A DNA stretch of 64,000 bases, from NCBI RefSeq assembly GCF_048771995.1, contig NC_133030.1:14214001-14278000 (forward strand), given 5' to 3'. The notes beneath the pieces were generated by a model. The model had not been told where the DNA came from. It searched no databases and worked only from the letters and a program-made list of their open reading frames with translations. Both the position numbers and the translations under genes were made by a program. The DNA comes from Taeniopygia guttata. Taxonomy: Eukaryota > Chordata > Aves > Passeriformes > Estrildidae. Every line of letters begins with the position of its first letter. Position 1 is the stretch's first letter. Positions 27,232 through 37,832 of the stretch are shown here, piece after piece.

Positions 27232-28227
27232 TGATTTTGAGTGTTCATACATTTGAAAACAGTTACTGATTGATATTTTATCTATTATTTATTTCACAGT
27301 ATAAAAATAATCCAGTAAAGAAAAAGTAAGATATACTACATGAATGCTTTTTTAGAACTTTATTTTTTTTTAGCTATTCAATATGTGCTGCCATTTTCTT
27401 TTATTTCTCTTTCTGCACCAGCAATGGCAATAACTGTGTTATTATTTCTTAGCTTGCAACTGCTTTGCATTATGACTTTAACTTAGTTCAGTTGTTATAT
27501 GTACAGTGTATTATAGGAGGTAAAAATGCAGAAGTGGATTGCTCCTGATACTTCCTCACAGCATATGTTACATTTAGGGTTCAGTAAACATAAGCATCCA
27601 CCACACAGAACCATTACAATTCTACATAGTCCACAACAGAATTAGCCTATCCAGCCAAAACTTTAGATTTTGTAGATGGTGCAGGACCTGGAATTCTTGA
27701 GCTTTTTTGCAAAGAAATTATTAACCTCTTTGTTACAACATAGTGCTTTTAGGAGCCCTTCCTTTACCTCTTTTTCCAGAGAGTTATATGGCATTATGGA
27801 ATGGTGCCTTTTATAAGGTCTTGTTTCTTCTGGGCCCCCATCAAAAGGGCAAAAAGCCTTGACTGGTTTGGTATGTAAAAATGAATTTCAGGTATGAAAA
27901 TATAGGCAAATTTGGTAAATAGACAAGACACACTCTACTTTTTTTTTGTTAGATGTTGTCACATGATCTGATTGTAAAAGACCAAACCATTATGTACTTT
28001 TGCCTTTCTTACAGGATTGTGGTGAGGAATCATATTTCAAAATTTGAAATTGTTGTATGACTCCCTGGAAGAAGTGAGGAAGATGGTTTTTATTAGGCTA
28101 CCACTAGTTTAGAGTAAAATGCATGGGAACTACTCATAGGAATTAATGAAAAGATTTTAAAATGTTTCTGTCAGAATATTGTCAGTATAAATGATAACAT
28201 TTTATTTCTTATTCTCTCTCTTGGCAG

Positions 28228-28316
28228 ATATTTTTCACAGAGATCTAAAAGTGGAAAGCATTTTTGTTAAAAGCAGTGACATCAATGAAGTAAATGAAGT
28301 GAAATTAAACAGAAAG
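28228..28316 (+). pseudogene. STK33-like block 3: catalytic loop HRDLK
   Basis: Acceptor TCTTGGCAG ends at 28227 and donor GTAAAA begins at 28317. The reading is (D)IFHRDLKVESIF followed by VKSSDINEVNEVKLNRK, 29 full codons with no stop. HRD and the loop lysine are kept, but the Asn that binds magnesium (HRDLKxxN) is Ser. The KSS.I...NE..LN insert after the loop is the strongest STK33-specific signature I recognise, because most kinases go straight to the DFG strand here. The exon ends in phase 0. Confidence 0.85.
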
Positions 28317-30685
28317 GTAAAATGACAACTGTAGTTTGGCTTCAAGAGCCATTTTTAATATTCAGGTATTACTGGGAGACCTGACTTTGACTCCTATTAG
28401 TAGATTTTGAAATGAATTACAAGATGGTATTATTAAGGGGAAAAAAAATTTGGAAGCCAATAGCCACTGTTGAAAAGAGTATTTTTTTAAAACAGTAAGT
28501 ACATTTCTTGGTCAATTAAAAAAATATCCTTAAAGTAAACATACCTTGTTTATGCAGATCTATATTTGCATAGTCCCAAGCCATTAGTTACAGGAAGCCA
28601 GCAGATGCTGTGAGATGTAATTAATATTTAAATTAGGAACATTTTCAATTTAAAGTAAATCTGTTAGTAATTCAGAAAAAAGCCTGTTTAGACTGTATCT
28701 TGATTGAAATACAAGTATATTATAGGATTCTTTTATTATTAATAAATATGTGCTACCTAAACACAATGTTCCATATGCTTACATCTTTATTTGTATTGAA
28801 GAAAATAGTCTTTTATGTTTTATAAATCATGTGTTAATTGTGCATCACTAATTTGCTATTTTAGTTGTTGTTACTGTTGAAATGTAGGCATCATCTTCTA
28901 CGACTGAATTGTTGGATCAGGAATTTAATATCTGGGATAGAAGACTCCAGGCTGAGAAGCATTTTAGTCACTGGAGTGGGCAACTCAGTAATTTATAATG
29001 GATTAATCCAGACTGCAAAGCTGTTTCCTGTTTCTTAGACTTTTGTATTTTTATACAATCTAATACTAATTTTAAGAAATATCCTTGTGTATTTCTCTGT
29101 ACCCTTCAGTTTGGGGCAGTGTGTGACTTTCTTCCTGAAAGAAGGCAGGTAAGACATTGATAAATTTTCTGTCTTTTCCATAGGTTTTCCATCCTTTCAG
29201 TCAACTCACCATTTCCATCAATAGAAACCACCATGGCCAGCTGTTCTTTTTTTCATAGCCTTGCTTTATGTACCCATTTGGAACAGCAACTGGCACACTC
29301 TGTCATCTCTCCTGCAAGGTGCAAGTATTTTTAATATGTTCCATCCTGTGAATAAGGTCAGATGTTTCCTCCCCTTGCTTGTTCCTCTCATTTTAGAGGA
29401 GAATAACTCCTGAATGACTTTAATGGGAGAAGTGGAAAACACAGAACCAAGTCCCAAAGCTGGTGTGGCCAGCAGCAATTAAAGTGACTACAGGAAAGGA
29501 GCGTTCCATCACACAATGTAACAGCTAAAACCAACATTTATGTACTTTAGACTTTGAGGCTTGAGGCATTAATGTTACATGTCAGGCTAAGGTTCACACC
29601 CTCCTATTTCTGCCTGTGAGGAAGTCTCCCTGGATCTTTATGATTTTCTGGTTTTGGGCAGGATATGCAGACAGAATGATAGGGCAAATCCAGACGTGGC
29701 TTGCTCCTGGTGAAAGAGGTTCTTCCATAAGGCACATGAGTACATGGCACAGGTGCATACTGGCATGGGGCTGAGATGAAATTTTGTTAATATGTATAGA
29801 AAGACCTTATTTTTCAAGTCACCTCTCAGTATCAAGACATTTCTTTGTGAACTCACAGATACTGATATCTTCAGATGTATGTATTGTCTCACGGACTTTG
29901 ATAAGAAAAATATAATACATAAAGGTATGCTGAAGAATTTAACTTCTCCATGTGTTACACTTGAAAAAGGCTTTACAAACAGGATAAAACCCTATCTTAA
30001 AAAAATCAGCATTTTAAAAAATGCTTAAAAAAAAAAAATCAGCATTTTCCCCACACTTTGAAATGTCCTCTTCATGGACAGTTGATGGGTAGTACCTTTT
30101 TTGGTAAGACTTTTACCACTCTGGTGGTAACCTCTCTCTGGTGACATAGAGCTAATTTGTGTCTTCTGATGTGCTGCAGAAAAGGATAAGAATCTCCAGC
30201 TAAGCAGTGGGAATGAATGATAATAACCAATTTTTTTTAGACAATTTCTATCCCAAAAATGTACCTACCCTAGAGTATGGGACTGATTAATATTTGATGT
30301 TGAAATGGAAGTTGAAAAGCCCCCAACACCACAAAAGCAAGTAATTATGAAGTAGCCTGCCCAATTTACATGTTTTTCAGGGCTTTCCCCTTTTCTATTT
30401 AGGCAATGAAAACTTCGCGTTACATAACATAAAGATTTGTAACCTTTTCTGATTTATACTGCATGCTATAACATACTAAACTCCATTATTCAACATAGCA
30501 TTCATTTTTTAAATTCTGTGGAGTCTTTTCCTCAACAGTTTATACCAGCAAATTTCACAGCTTGCTCATTACAAAATTACAAACCGAAGCAAAAAAGAAA
30601 TCCTCTTTAGGGGAAGATAATTAGTCCTTCCAATATTCTGATTTATTAAATACTAGTAGCATTACATATTCTTTAAGTGAGGGGG
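28317..30685. other. Pseudogene intron; expected DFG exon not found
   Basis: An exon encoding the DFG motif and activation segment should fall between 28317 and 33218. Candidates at 29110-29148 and around 29890 were examined and not accepted because phase or residue spacing does not fit. A local duplication of AAAAATCAGCATTTT occurs near 30001 and 30037. Confidence 0.45.
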
Positions 30686-30689
30686 CTGT

Positions 30690-30960
30690 ACAGGATAGTT
30701 TCCAATTTACCAATCATGACAGAAGCATAGAGTCTCATCACTGCAAGGGGCCTTGAGTTGTGTGATTTATTTCTCTGTCCAGAGGAAGAAGCAGCTGTAC
30801 CGAGGTCACTTCTGATGAATATTTGTGCAAAGTGTACTTAAAGACCTCCAGTAATGGGGACTCCATAATCTTCCCAGGCACTCCATTCTGATGCTTCATT
30901 ATCCTCCTAGAAATTTTTCCTGCTGTCTGCCCCAAACCTTCAGTTTGACAATCAACTTAA
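30690..30960 (-). mobile_element. Old CR1-type LINE fragment
   Basis: On the plus strand the text runs from a diluted CAAGGGGCCTTGAG through AAAGACCTCCAGTAATGGGG and ACTCCATAATCTTCCCAGGC to CTCCTAGAAATTTTTCCTG. This order of phrases is the reverse complement of the CR1/L3-like 3' region found as old fossils in bird and reptile genomes. It is strongly diverged, so subfamily and edges are approximate. It lies in the intron between kinase blocks 3 and 4. Confidence 0.7.
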
Positions 30961-31759
30961 ACTTATACCTGCAGGCCATGATCTAATCACTTTTTTCATT
31001 ATAAAGTTTCAGTTAACTCACCTGCAGCCACGTAATTGCTCTTGCTGACCTAAGGGACGTGGTGGAATCCTGTGCATGGAAAAAGGAAAAGGGTGCAACT
31101 GCAATTCACATTTTCAGACTATTATTTTCTCCTTCATGCAGCACAGATATGGAGAACAGGTAGGCACCCTCCTATTGTTAGCAATCTGTTATTTCACTTC
31201 TCTCTTGGTCTCTTGTTCTTTAAAGAGACAGACAAAACATGCCTTCCACTTTGACAACAAACAAGTTACACTTTTTTTTTAAGAAGCATTTTTATGGGCC
31301 TGTGCATTGCACCCTTGGATATTTTAATGTATTTAATTATTACATTAAACACAATAATTTGGGTTACAAAATAATTTAAGGGAAACAGTATCAAAATCCT
31401 TACTAAAATTGGGGTTCCTCTTGTAACCCCAAAGCCTCTTAGCCTGTGCTGCATAAAGATTTGCTCCTGACAGATGCATAATATCTGTTACTCACCTCTT
31501 TGTTCTCTTCTAGGTACCTATTAATTCCAGTATTTTCCTGGGAGTTAATGAGATACTTCTATAATTCTTTGATGCCAGCTTTTTCACACTCTTACAGATA
31601 GATACCATGATCTACTTTTTCTTTTTTCAAGTATTTTATCTGCCTTTCACTAATGGTTCTTGAAGAGCTAATAGCTCTGAAAAGTCCTGTCACTTTTAAA
31701 GTACTCCAGAATTAATTTTATCAGTTATGGCTGATTTTAAAATTTCTAACTCAAGTACT

Positions 31760-32240
31760 TGCTAACCTTTCTCTGCTCTGCAGAAGACTGAGGTCTTGCC
31801 CCTTTGTCATTGATATTGATTGGACCATCCACTGCTCGCACTTGACATTTTGGTTAAAATTGATGCAAGAAGACATTAAATACATTTGCCTTCTAAGCAT
31901 CATCAATCAGTTGTGTTCTTGGTTGAGTACAACAGCAATGTCTTTATTCACTGTCTTCCCACCACTCATATTCTTCTAGATGATTTCATTTTGAGTTACA
32001 TCTCTTGCTAGTTGCTCCTCATTTTTTCTTTCTGATTTTACCCCTCTATGCTGATGTTTTCCTTTTGGTCTTATTTCCAGTTTTTGTATCCTCCCTTATT
32101 CTGTGTGAGACTCATGGAAATTCAAAATTTAATCAGGCTGGTTTAGTAATAAAGAAAAGGTTATTTCTGTTCTGTGATTGTTTTGCTTTTGTTGCATACA
32201 TCTGAGTTCTTTTATAACCTAAGACTTTGTTTGATTTTTC
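31760..32240 (-). mobile_element. Probable ancient CR1/L3-like LINE fragment (ORF2 region)
   Basis: Phrases such as ACATTAAATACATTTGCCTT, CATCATCAATCAGTTG, TTCTTGGTTGAGTA and TTGCTAGTTGCTCCTCATTT follow the order I associate with the antisense of an internal CR1/L3 ORF2 segment. No intact frame survives. Boundaries are uncertain and the assignment is by memory only. Confidence 0.45.
32163..32229. repeat. Direct repeat copy A (about 67 bp)
   Basis: Nearly the same text occurs at 34190-34256: ATTTCTGTTCTGTGATT, one G/A difference, TTTTGCTTTTGTTGCATACA, then T[C/T]TG[A/G]GTTCTTTTATA and CTAAGACTT. About nine in ten positions agree. Copy A sits at the end of the suspected LINE fragment. Confidence 0.8.
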
Positions 32241-33076
32241 TACTCACTTTTTCCCCAAGAAAATACTAACTTCCTGAGTTGGTAATTTTATTTTGTGTAG
32301 GACATGTATTTAAGGATATAAATGCATATAATTCTGTAAGTTTTTCCAGTATGTTAATAGCATGAATTACTGATAGTCTAAAAAGTTATCAAAATAATTG
32401 ATTAAAAATGAGTGCCTACAGCAGGTTTGGCCAGTTTTACAATATTAATGGTTAGAATTTCCTTTAAAATCATATTTACCAGTTGTGGAATTATCAAACT
32501 ATTAAGTTAACCATTTCAAGATCCTTGTCATAATAATTAGATATTTGAAGCTTGGTGCCTACTTAAGACATAAAAAAATCTGAGTTCACAGTTCAACAGG
32601 CTTTTTTGATTTGGTAGAACAACACCAAGTAAAATATTCAGTGTTGATCTCCCCTTCCGCTGTGAGAAGATTTTAATATTTTGTTCCTAAGTATGTCACC
32701 TCCTTTGATTCTAATTTGTGAATTTTATTCTAGGATCAAAATCGAGGGTTTGCAAATTTTTATTTGACAGTATTTTGACACAGATTTTGTTAATAATCTG
32801 ATATGATCAAGCAAACAGAGACTTGGTGTTTTGCAAAAACCCTGTGTACTTATGTGCTACCCTTATGTCTGGTAGAAACCCAAGTTCACGTGATGTCTTG
32901 CAGTACTTTAAGTCAGTGTGTTATGAATGCTGCTTTAATAACTTACTGTGGAGAAGAAGAGTACTAAGTTTAATCACACAGCTAATGTCACACTGTCACC
33001 ACCCCCTTAACAGCTAAATGATAAAAGTGAGGACACATCAGCATGAATTGTTAAGGCCTGTACATTATTCATTTAA

Positions 33077-33295
<219 letters not shown>

Positions 33296-33655
33296 TAAGT
33301 AGCTTGTAAAAGTAATATAAAATGTACAGACCCATTTATAATATAAGTACTTACAATTTTGCACTGAAATGAAAAATAAGCTTGTGTGCTAAATCTTCAA
33401 AAAGAGTGAGCTTTTATAATTGCTTGTATGTAAGCAATAAAAATTTCTATGCAAAATGAGGTAAAAAGATACAGTTCAGTATTAAAAACTGAGTATTTGA
33501 TTTATGGACCACTAAATAGTTTGGAAATAACAGAATATTGCATTTAAACACCATATAATCAAACTGAGAGTTTAGGCCTCTCTTTTTCATTGTTCTGGAT
33601 CTAAAAATGAGGACTGAGTAGTTGACTTACAGATTATTGGTCAAATTCTGACATG

Positions 33656-33676
33656 GATTGCACAAACTGTGCAATC
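33656..33676. repeat. Perfect 8-bp hairpin
   Basis: GATTGCAC and GTGCAATC flank AAACT. Small and possibly chance; given for completeness within the pseudogene intron. Confidence 0.7.
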
Positions 33677-34189
33677 AGGGTAAAGGCTTTTCTTCTCCAC
33701 CTGTGACTGTGGTAACTCGGGAACTGATATGTTCCAGGGATGCCAGGTCTCCCTGTACAGGTACACTGTGTGTCTTGGAAGTTTATTCGTTTGGTAGTAT
33801 AAGAGGGAGAAATGAAACTTTACACTTGTAAGACTGCATGGATTTTTATATTGAAGTCTTTCAATATGGAAAGTATATTGAAAACAAAGTATATTGTACT
33901 TGGCTACAAAGTAATTATTCCCCTCTGAAAAATCTTAAACCGCCTACACTAACTAAAAAATATGAAAAGGTACCCCAGTAATTGAAAAATGAATTGTTGT
34001 AAAGGATGTAAATTACTGTGCCTATGTTGCAACCAAAATGTCACTTTTTTTTTTCAGGGATATTTTTCTGACATAATGCATTTGCATGTTTTTTCTCCTC
34101 ACTTTGTGTTTTTATTCTCTCATTTGCCACCAGATAATGCTTAATGCCAATGTTTTAGAACACCACAACCATGATTTCATTGGTTATTA

Positions 34190-34256
34190 TTTCTGTTCTG
34201 TGATTATTTTGCTTTTGTTGCATACATTTGGGTTCTTTTATAGTCTAAGACTTCAT
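34190..34256. repeat. Direct repeat copy B (about 67 bp)
   Basis: Partner of copy A at 32163-32229, same orientation, about 2.0 kb downstream. The flanks beyond the shared core are no longer clearly alignable by eye. Both may come from one LINE family or from an old local duplication. Confidence 0.8.
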
Positions 34257-34259
34257 ACA

Positions 34260-36174
34260 TGGGCACGTGGATATAGACGCAGTTTCACAACCTTCTCTTT
34301 TCTGGGTTTTCTTAGTTAGATTTTTATTTTCACTTTATTTTGGTACCTCAGCTTCTTTTCTGTACAATTAGCTCACTTTTCTTCTTGTGGCAGCACAATG
34401 AAGTGCTCATAGCTTTATTGCCTTTATTTTTATACAGTTTTTATTTATGAAATCCATGTGTACAATTTATGCTGATACAGGTTGAGTTTTATTGTTGTAC
34501 TTAATGATATTAATGTCTGCATCACAACAGTAGGATTTGTACAACATAGCAGAGTATATTAAAAAATGTTTGGTAGAACTGGGGGGGTTCGACTGGCTAA
34601 TAAGAATCCATAGCTGTGCCTGCAATCAGCACAATTCACAGCTCAGAACTTGTAAAATTCAGAGCAGTGAACTGTGTTGATTGCAGCTGGAGCTTAGAAC
34701 TTCTGACCTTCCTCCTTAATTAGCAATATAAATATTTCTTAAAATTAGCATTTTGTAATCACAACAGTGTCAGAACAAAGTAGCATTAATTCACCCCGTG
34801 TTGTGTTGACTACCCAAGAATGAAAACACTGTGTATGAATTAATAGAATGCAATTCACACTCCTTTTTATTGCTTAATTTGAAAACAGTAATACAAAAGC
34901 CATAAGATCATCTTCTGATTTTAATTTTACTTTTGCAAATTGCTTTTCTTCCCACCCTGAATAATGGCCCGTGCTCCTGGTGCTCCTCTAATGGGCTTAA
35001 GGACACTGTTAGAGGCATTATTACCACCAGCACCGCTTTGACCCTTCCTGGCTCCAGCTAATGCTTCCCTGCTAAATTCCTGGCTGCCCCAGCTGACTTG
35101 TCCATTCAGATGGCATATTCCATATTGGTGCCAGGGCTGTTATTGCCCCCACAGGCTGTTTCTGCACCTAGATGGGGACACAAACCCTGAGGTGACTCTA
35201 GAACTCTGTTAATATACAGAGTTTCCTCTGCACGGAGGGGCGAGGCCGGCCTGGTGGATTTTTTTGTGCAGTTTAAGATGTACTTTACACTTCACATTTC
35301 ATTTCATTCTTAACACATACTAATAGAAGCATCCACAATAGTAACCAGCAAAAAGAAAATCTATTAAAATACAAAAGTGTGCCAGCACATTGAAGGATTA
35401 GAGCGTAAGAGTCCTGCTGCCTGTCACGCTCTGAGAGTGTGGCCCATGTGCTGCTGTCTAATAGGAAAGGGTCAGGAGATTTTTTTTCCTGGACAATCTG
35501 CACTACTGGATTTCTTCCTCATTCTTCCAGGTGTGCTCTGGCCCCCACAGTAGCTCTCAAATACCTTTGTGCAGCTGAGAAGCCTGGGATGCCTAATAAA
35601 TTACTTCCTGCATTACAGCAATAGGAAACCTATTAAGAGAGTGTGGTAATTCTTGCTCCTTTCTAAAGGCACAGAAAATTTCTTTACAGATTTTCGAGGT
35701 GCCATGTGATATGTTCCACCTACTTAACTTGATTTCTTCAGCTGAAGTTATCTGTTGTCTGTCACTGCCTTAGTCTGGAGAGAATTTAGTCCTACCTGTT
35801 CATAGCAGAATAATAGACATTGTCACCAGCCAATACTTAGGGTATCATGTCCTGAAATGAATTAATTCAAGCCCCTTTCTGTTCCTTAAATTGAGTTCCA
35901 TGTGGATTTAAACCCTGAGGGAGACTGGGAAAGAGAACTGGAGAATAAAAGAGAAACTCAACTTTTGTCAAAGACATTTTGAGATTAAAAATCTTATGGA
36001 AAATGCACCAAAATATTAATTTTATGTTTTACCTTTAAAATTAAAACCATGTGACTAAAACAACACAGTATTTTGCTTTGGTATAAAGTGATAGGCATCC
36101 TTCACCAGGATGTGGAAACTACATTTTTCAGTACTGACTTCTGTCTTCTGGGAATAGAACTAAAAAAATTATTT
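34260..36174. other. Pseudogene intron, nothing recognised
   Basis: Intronic DNA between kinase block 4 and the provirus. A somewhat GC-richer patch at about 34960-35260 has no recognisable exon or repeat family. Confidence 0.45.
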
Positions 36175-36179
36175 GTTGC
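36175..36179. other. Target-site duplication, left (GTTGC)
   Basis: GTTGC immediately precedes the left LTR and is repeated immediately after the right LTR (40686-40690). A 5-bp duplication shows the provirus entered as one integration and has kept both ends. Confidence 0.85.
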
Positions 36180-36420
36180 TGTTACAGCATTTTTAAGAGA
36201 AAGAGGGCATGAATTGTGAAAGTTGAGCTACTCCAGGCTAGGCCTCAGATTGAGGCCTGGTGGGGCCCTCAAAGCCTCTGACGCAGTTAGAAATTCAGGG
36301 TTGTGGCGCAGGTAGAAAATAGTCTTAAAGTACTGTGGGGACCACGGGGGGTGAACTAGTACAGGTTTTATGGTGTACTGTGCAGGCCGTTTTAAGGAAA
36401 AGGTAAACAATGTTAGCCTA

Positions 36421-36427
36421 CCAATCA
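36421..36427 (+). promoter_or_regulatory. LTR CCAAT box
   Basis: CCAATCA about 35 bp upstream of the TATA element, a usual place for a CCAAT-type activator site in a retroviral U3. The right LTR carries the same motif. Confidence 0.6.
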
Positions 36428-36461
36428 GAGTGTCTTTGTTTCTGTAAACTATATAGAAGCT

Positions 36462-36468
36462 TATATAA
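36462..36468 (+). promoter_or_regulatory. LTR TATA box
   Basis: TATATAA in the context GCTTATATAAACTACC. Transcription would be expected to start some 25-30 bp downstream, close to the AATAAA, giving an unusually compact R/U5 layout. Confidence 0.75.
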
Positions 36469-36485
36469 ACTACCGCCTGATTTTG

Positions 36486-36491
36486 AATAAA
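36486..36491 (+). promoter_or_regulatory. LTR polyadenylation signal
   Basis: AATAAA in both LTRs. In the right LTR it would end proviral transcripts; in the left one it lies so close to the predicted start that it may be skipped. Confidence 0.7.
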
Positions 36492-36576
36492 CGGAGAACG
36501 TTGCATTAATCATATTGATTGGATGTGCGTTTGTCTTGTCCAGCTTTCCGTTTTTCTGAGATTCCCTGGCTTTAAG

Positions 36577-36594
36577 TGGCGCCCGAACAGGGAC
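36577..36594 (+). other. Primer-binding site, tRNA-Lys type
   Basis: TGGCGCCCGAACAGGGAC, two bases after the LTR. It is complementary to the 3' end of a lysine tRNA, the primer class used by many betaretroviruses and lentiviruses. It is intact over 18 bases, which agrees with the young age of the insertion. Confidence 0.93.
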
Positions 36595-37007
36595 TCAGGA
36601 GGCTCCGAGAAGGCTGCCAAATTACTTTTAGAGTAACGGGCAGTCAGGTTTGAGTCGCGCGACAGGAATTCAGGTCCAAATCGCCTCATGGTGACGGGAC
36701 CGGGATCCCAAATTCACTTTTTGTGAACGGGGATCAGGTGGAACGGAGCAGAAGTCTCCAAACTCCGAATTGGGCCGTTTCCCAACGGGAGGAAAAAGAC
36801 TCTTCGCATTGTTGTTTGCTTGCGAGAGTCCGTTGGAGCAGTGGGAAGACCTCGGCGTTCACAAAGGACCCGAACGGCGGGTGTGGACGTGGCCGGGGCC
36901 GGAGAGCTGGAGCGGGAGCTGCTGCCTTGCTGAAGAAAAGCGAGAGCGGAGCAGCCCGCGGAGACTGAGGTAAGCCGCGGAGACAGAGAGAGGGTGAAAA
37001 GTTCACC
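36595..37007 (+). other. ERV leader and probable packaging region
   Basis: A GC-rich leader between the primer site and the gag start. CTGAG|GTAAGC at about 36966-36975 fits a major splice donor (GT at 36970). Retroviral packaging signals usually lie here, but none can be identified by reading. Short open frames in it are not considered genes. Confidence 0.6.
36970..36971 (+). promoter_or_regulatory. Probable ERV major splice donor
   Basis: GAG|GTAAGC matches the vertebrate donor consensus well and lies 37 bp upstream of the gag start, where simple retroviruses place the donor for spliced env RNA. A possible acceptor is TTTCATGTTAG at about 39593-39603, upstream of the env leader. Confidence 0.5.
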
Positions 37008-37832
37008 ATGGATGGAGATTTACAGGCTTCAGTGCGGCTGCTCTTTCATATTCTCTCAAAGAGAGCTGAAAAAGTTAAAGAAGCCGATTTAGAACAGTTG
37101 GTCATTTGGGCAAGAAGCAAAGGCAAGCTGCAAAAACCTTCGCTGATTTTTAGTAAAGTCGAATCGCAAGAGCTGGGGCAGCTGCTTTGGCACGCAGTGA
37201 TAGAGGGCGGAGATGGGAGAGAAGCAGTGCTGGCCCCTCGCCCCCCCGCAGCAGCGGCGGCGGCGGCGAGCAACCCGGCGCGGCATGTCAATGGTAGCAG
37301 AAACAAGCGATCACAAAGCAAGATACAAAGGCAAGAAAAAGTTACAGAAAGCCCTTCCTCGTCCCTTGCGGAACGGGTTGGCAGAACTAAGGCAGAGCGG
37401 GGCCAGGCAGAGCGGGGCCGGCCAGCACCGAGCCTGAGGCGGCCCCGGGGCGGAGCGGACTTCGGCCGAGAGACAGAAGGCTCCTTGTTGCCGAGCAACA
37501 GCGCAAGGGTGGAGACGGGCATTCCCCGGGACTCGGCCGTGCTGGAGTCGGAGCAGGCGGGGCGCGGCCGCATCAGGAGCGTCTCCTCGCCCGTCCCCAC
37601 AGTGACGCAGCAAGGACGGGAGCGAGACGGCGCCGCCCCCATCATCTCCCCGCAGCACCCAGCAATGGCGGCGGAGACGCTGCACAGCCTGGTTGCCACG
37701 GTAACGACAACGCCGAGAGCAGCAGCGCCACCGATGGCGAGATGGCAACACTACAGCAAAAATTTCAACAGCATTTTTTTTTTTTTTTCTCAACTCCTTG
37801 CAAGAGACAAAAGACGTAATGAAAAAGTATAG
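37008..37832 (+). pseudogene. ERV gag remnant: matrix-like N terminus, truncated
   Basis: A 274-residue open frame starts MDGDLQASVRLLFHILSKR and goes on with a helical region typical of ERVK-type matrix (residues about 1-75). It then turns into a low-complexity Ala/Pro/Arg/Ser-rich stretch (about 77-240) and ends after a run of Phe coded by a T-run near 37774. No capsid major homology region and no CCHC zinc knuckle occur, so at most matrix and a linker-like region remain. Full gag proteins are roughly twice this length or more. ATG context is ACCATGG, a strong Kozak match. The GC-rich linker contrasts with the AT-rich DNA downstream. It may be translated but could not assemble particles alone. 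Confidence 0.75.

Larger units (their letters stand above)
36180..36574 (+). repeat. ERV 5' LTR (395 bp)
   Basis: Starts TGTTACAGCA and ends CTGGCTTTA, identical to the right copy except at 36362. Promoter and processing signals are visible: CCAATCA at 36421, TATATAA at 36462-36468 and AATAAA at 36486-36491. The TATA-to-polyA distance of about 24 bp implies a very short R region. The ends are TG...TA rather than TG...CA. An 8-bp hairpin AGGCCTCA/TGAGGCCT sits at 36240-36258. Confidence 0.93.

Noticed and set aside
29110-29148. CAG|TTTGGGGCAGTG...CAG|GTAAGA as the DFG exon
   Set aside because: It reads FGAV with good splice signals but is only 39 bp, ends in phase 0 while block 4 needs phase 1, and lacks the activation segment.
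29884-29960. TDFD-containing frame considered as the missing DFG exon
   Set aside because: The text LTDFDKKN followed by a later ML looks tempting, but DFG reads DFD, about three residues are missing after it, there is no acceptor directly upstream, and the expected TCGTPIYM part is absent.
36228-36506. 92-codon minus-strand frame, repeated at 40339-40617
   Set aside because: It lies entirely within the LTR and is duplicated because the LTR is duplicated.
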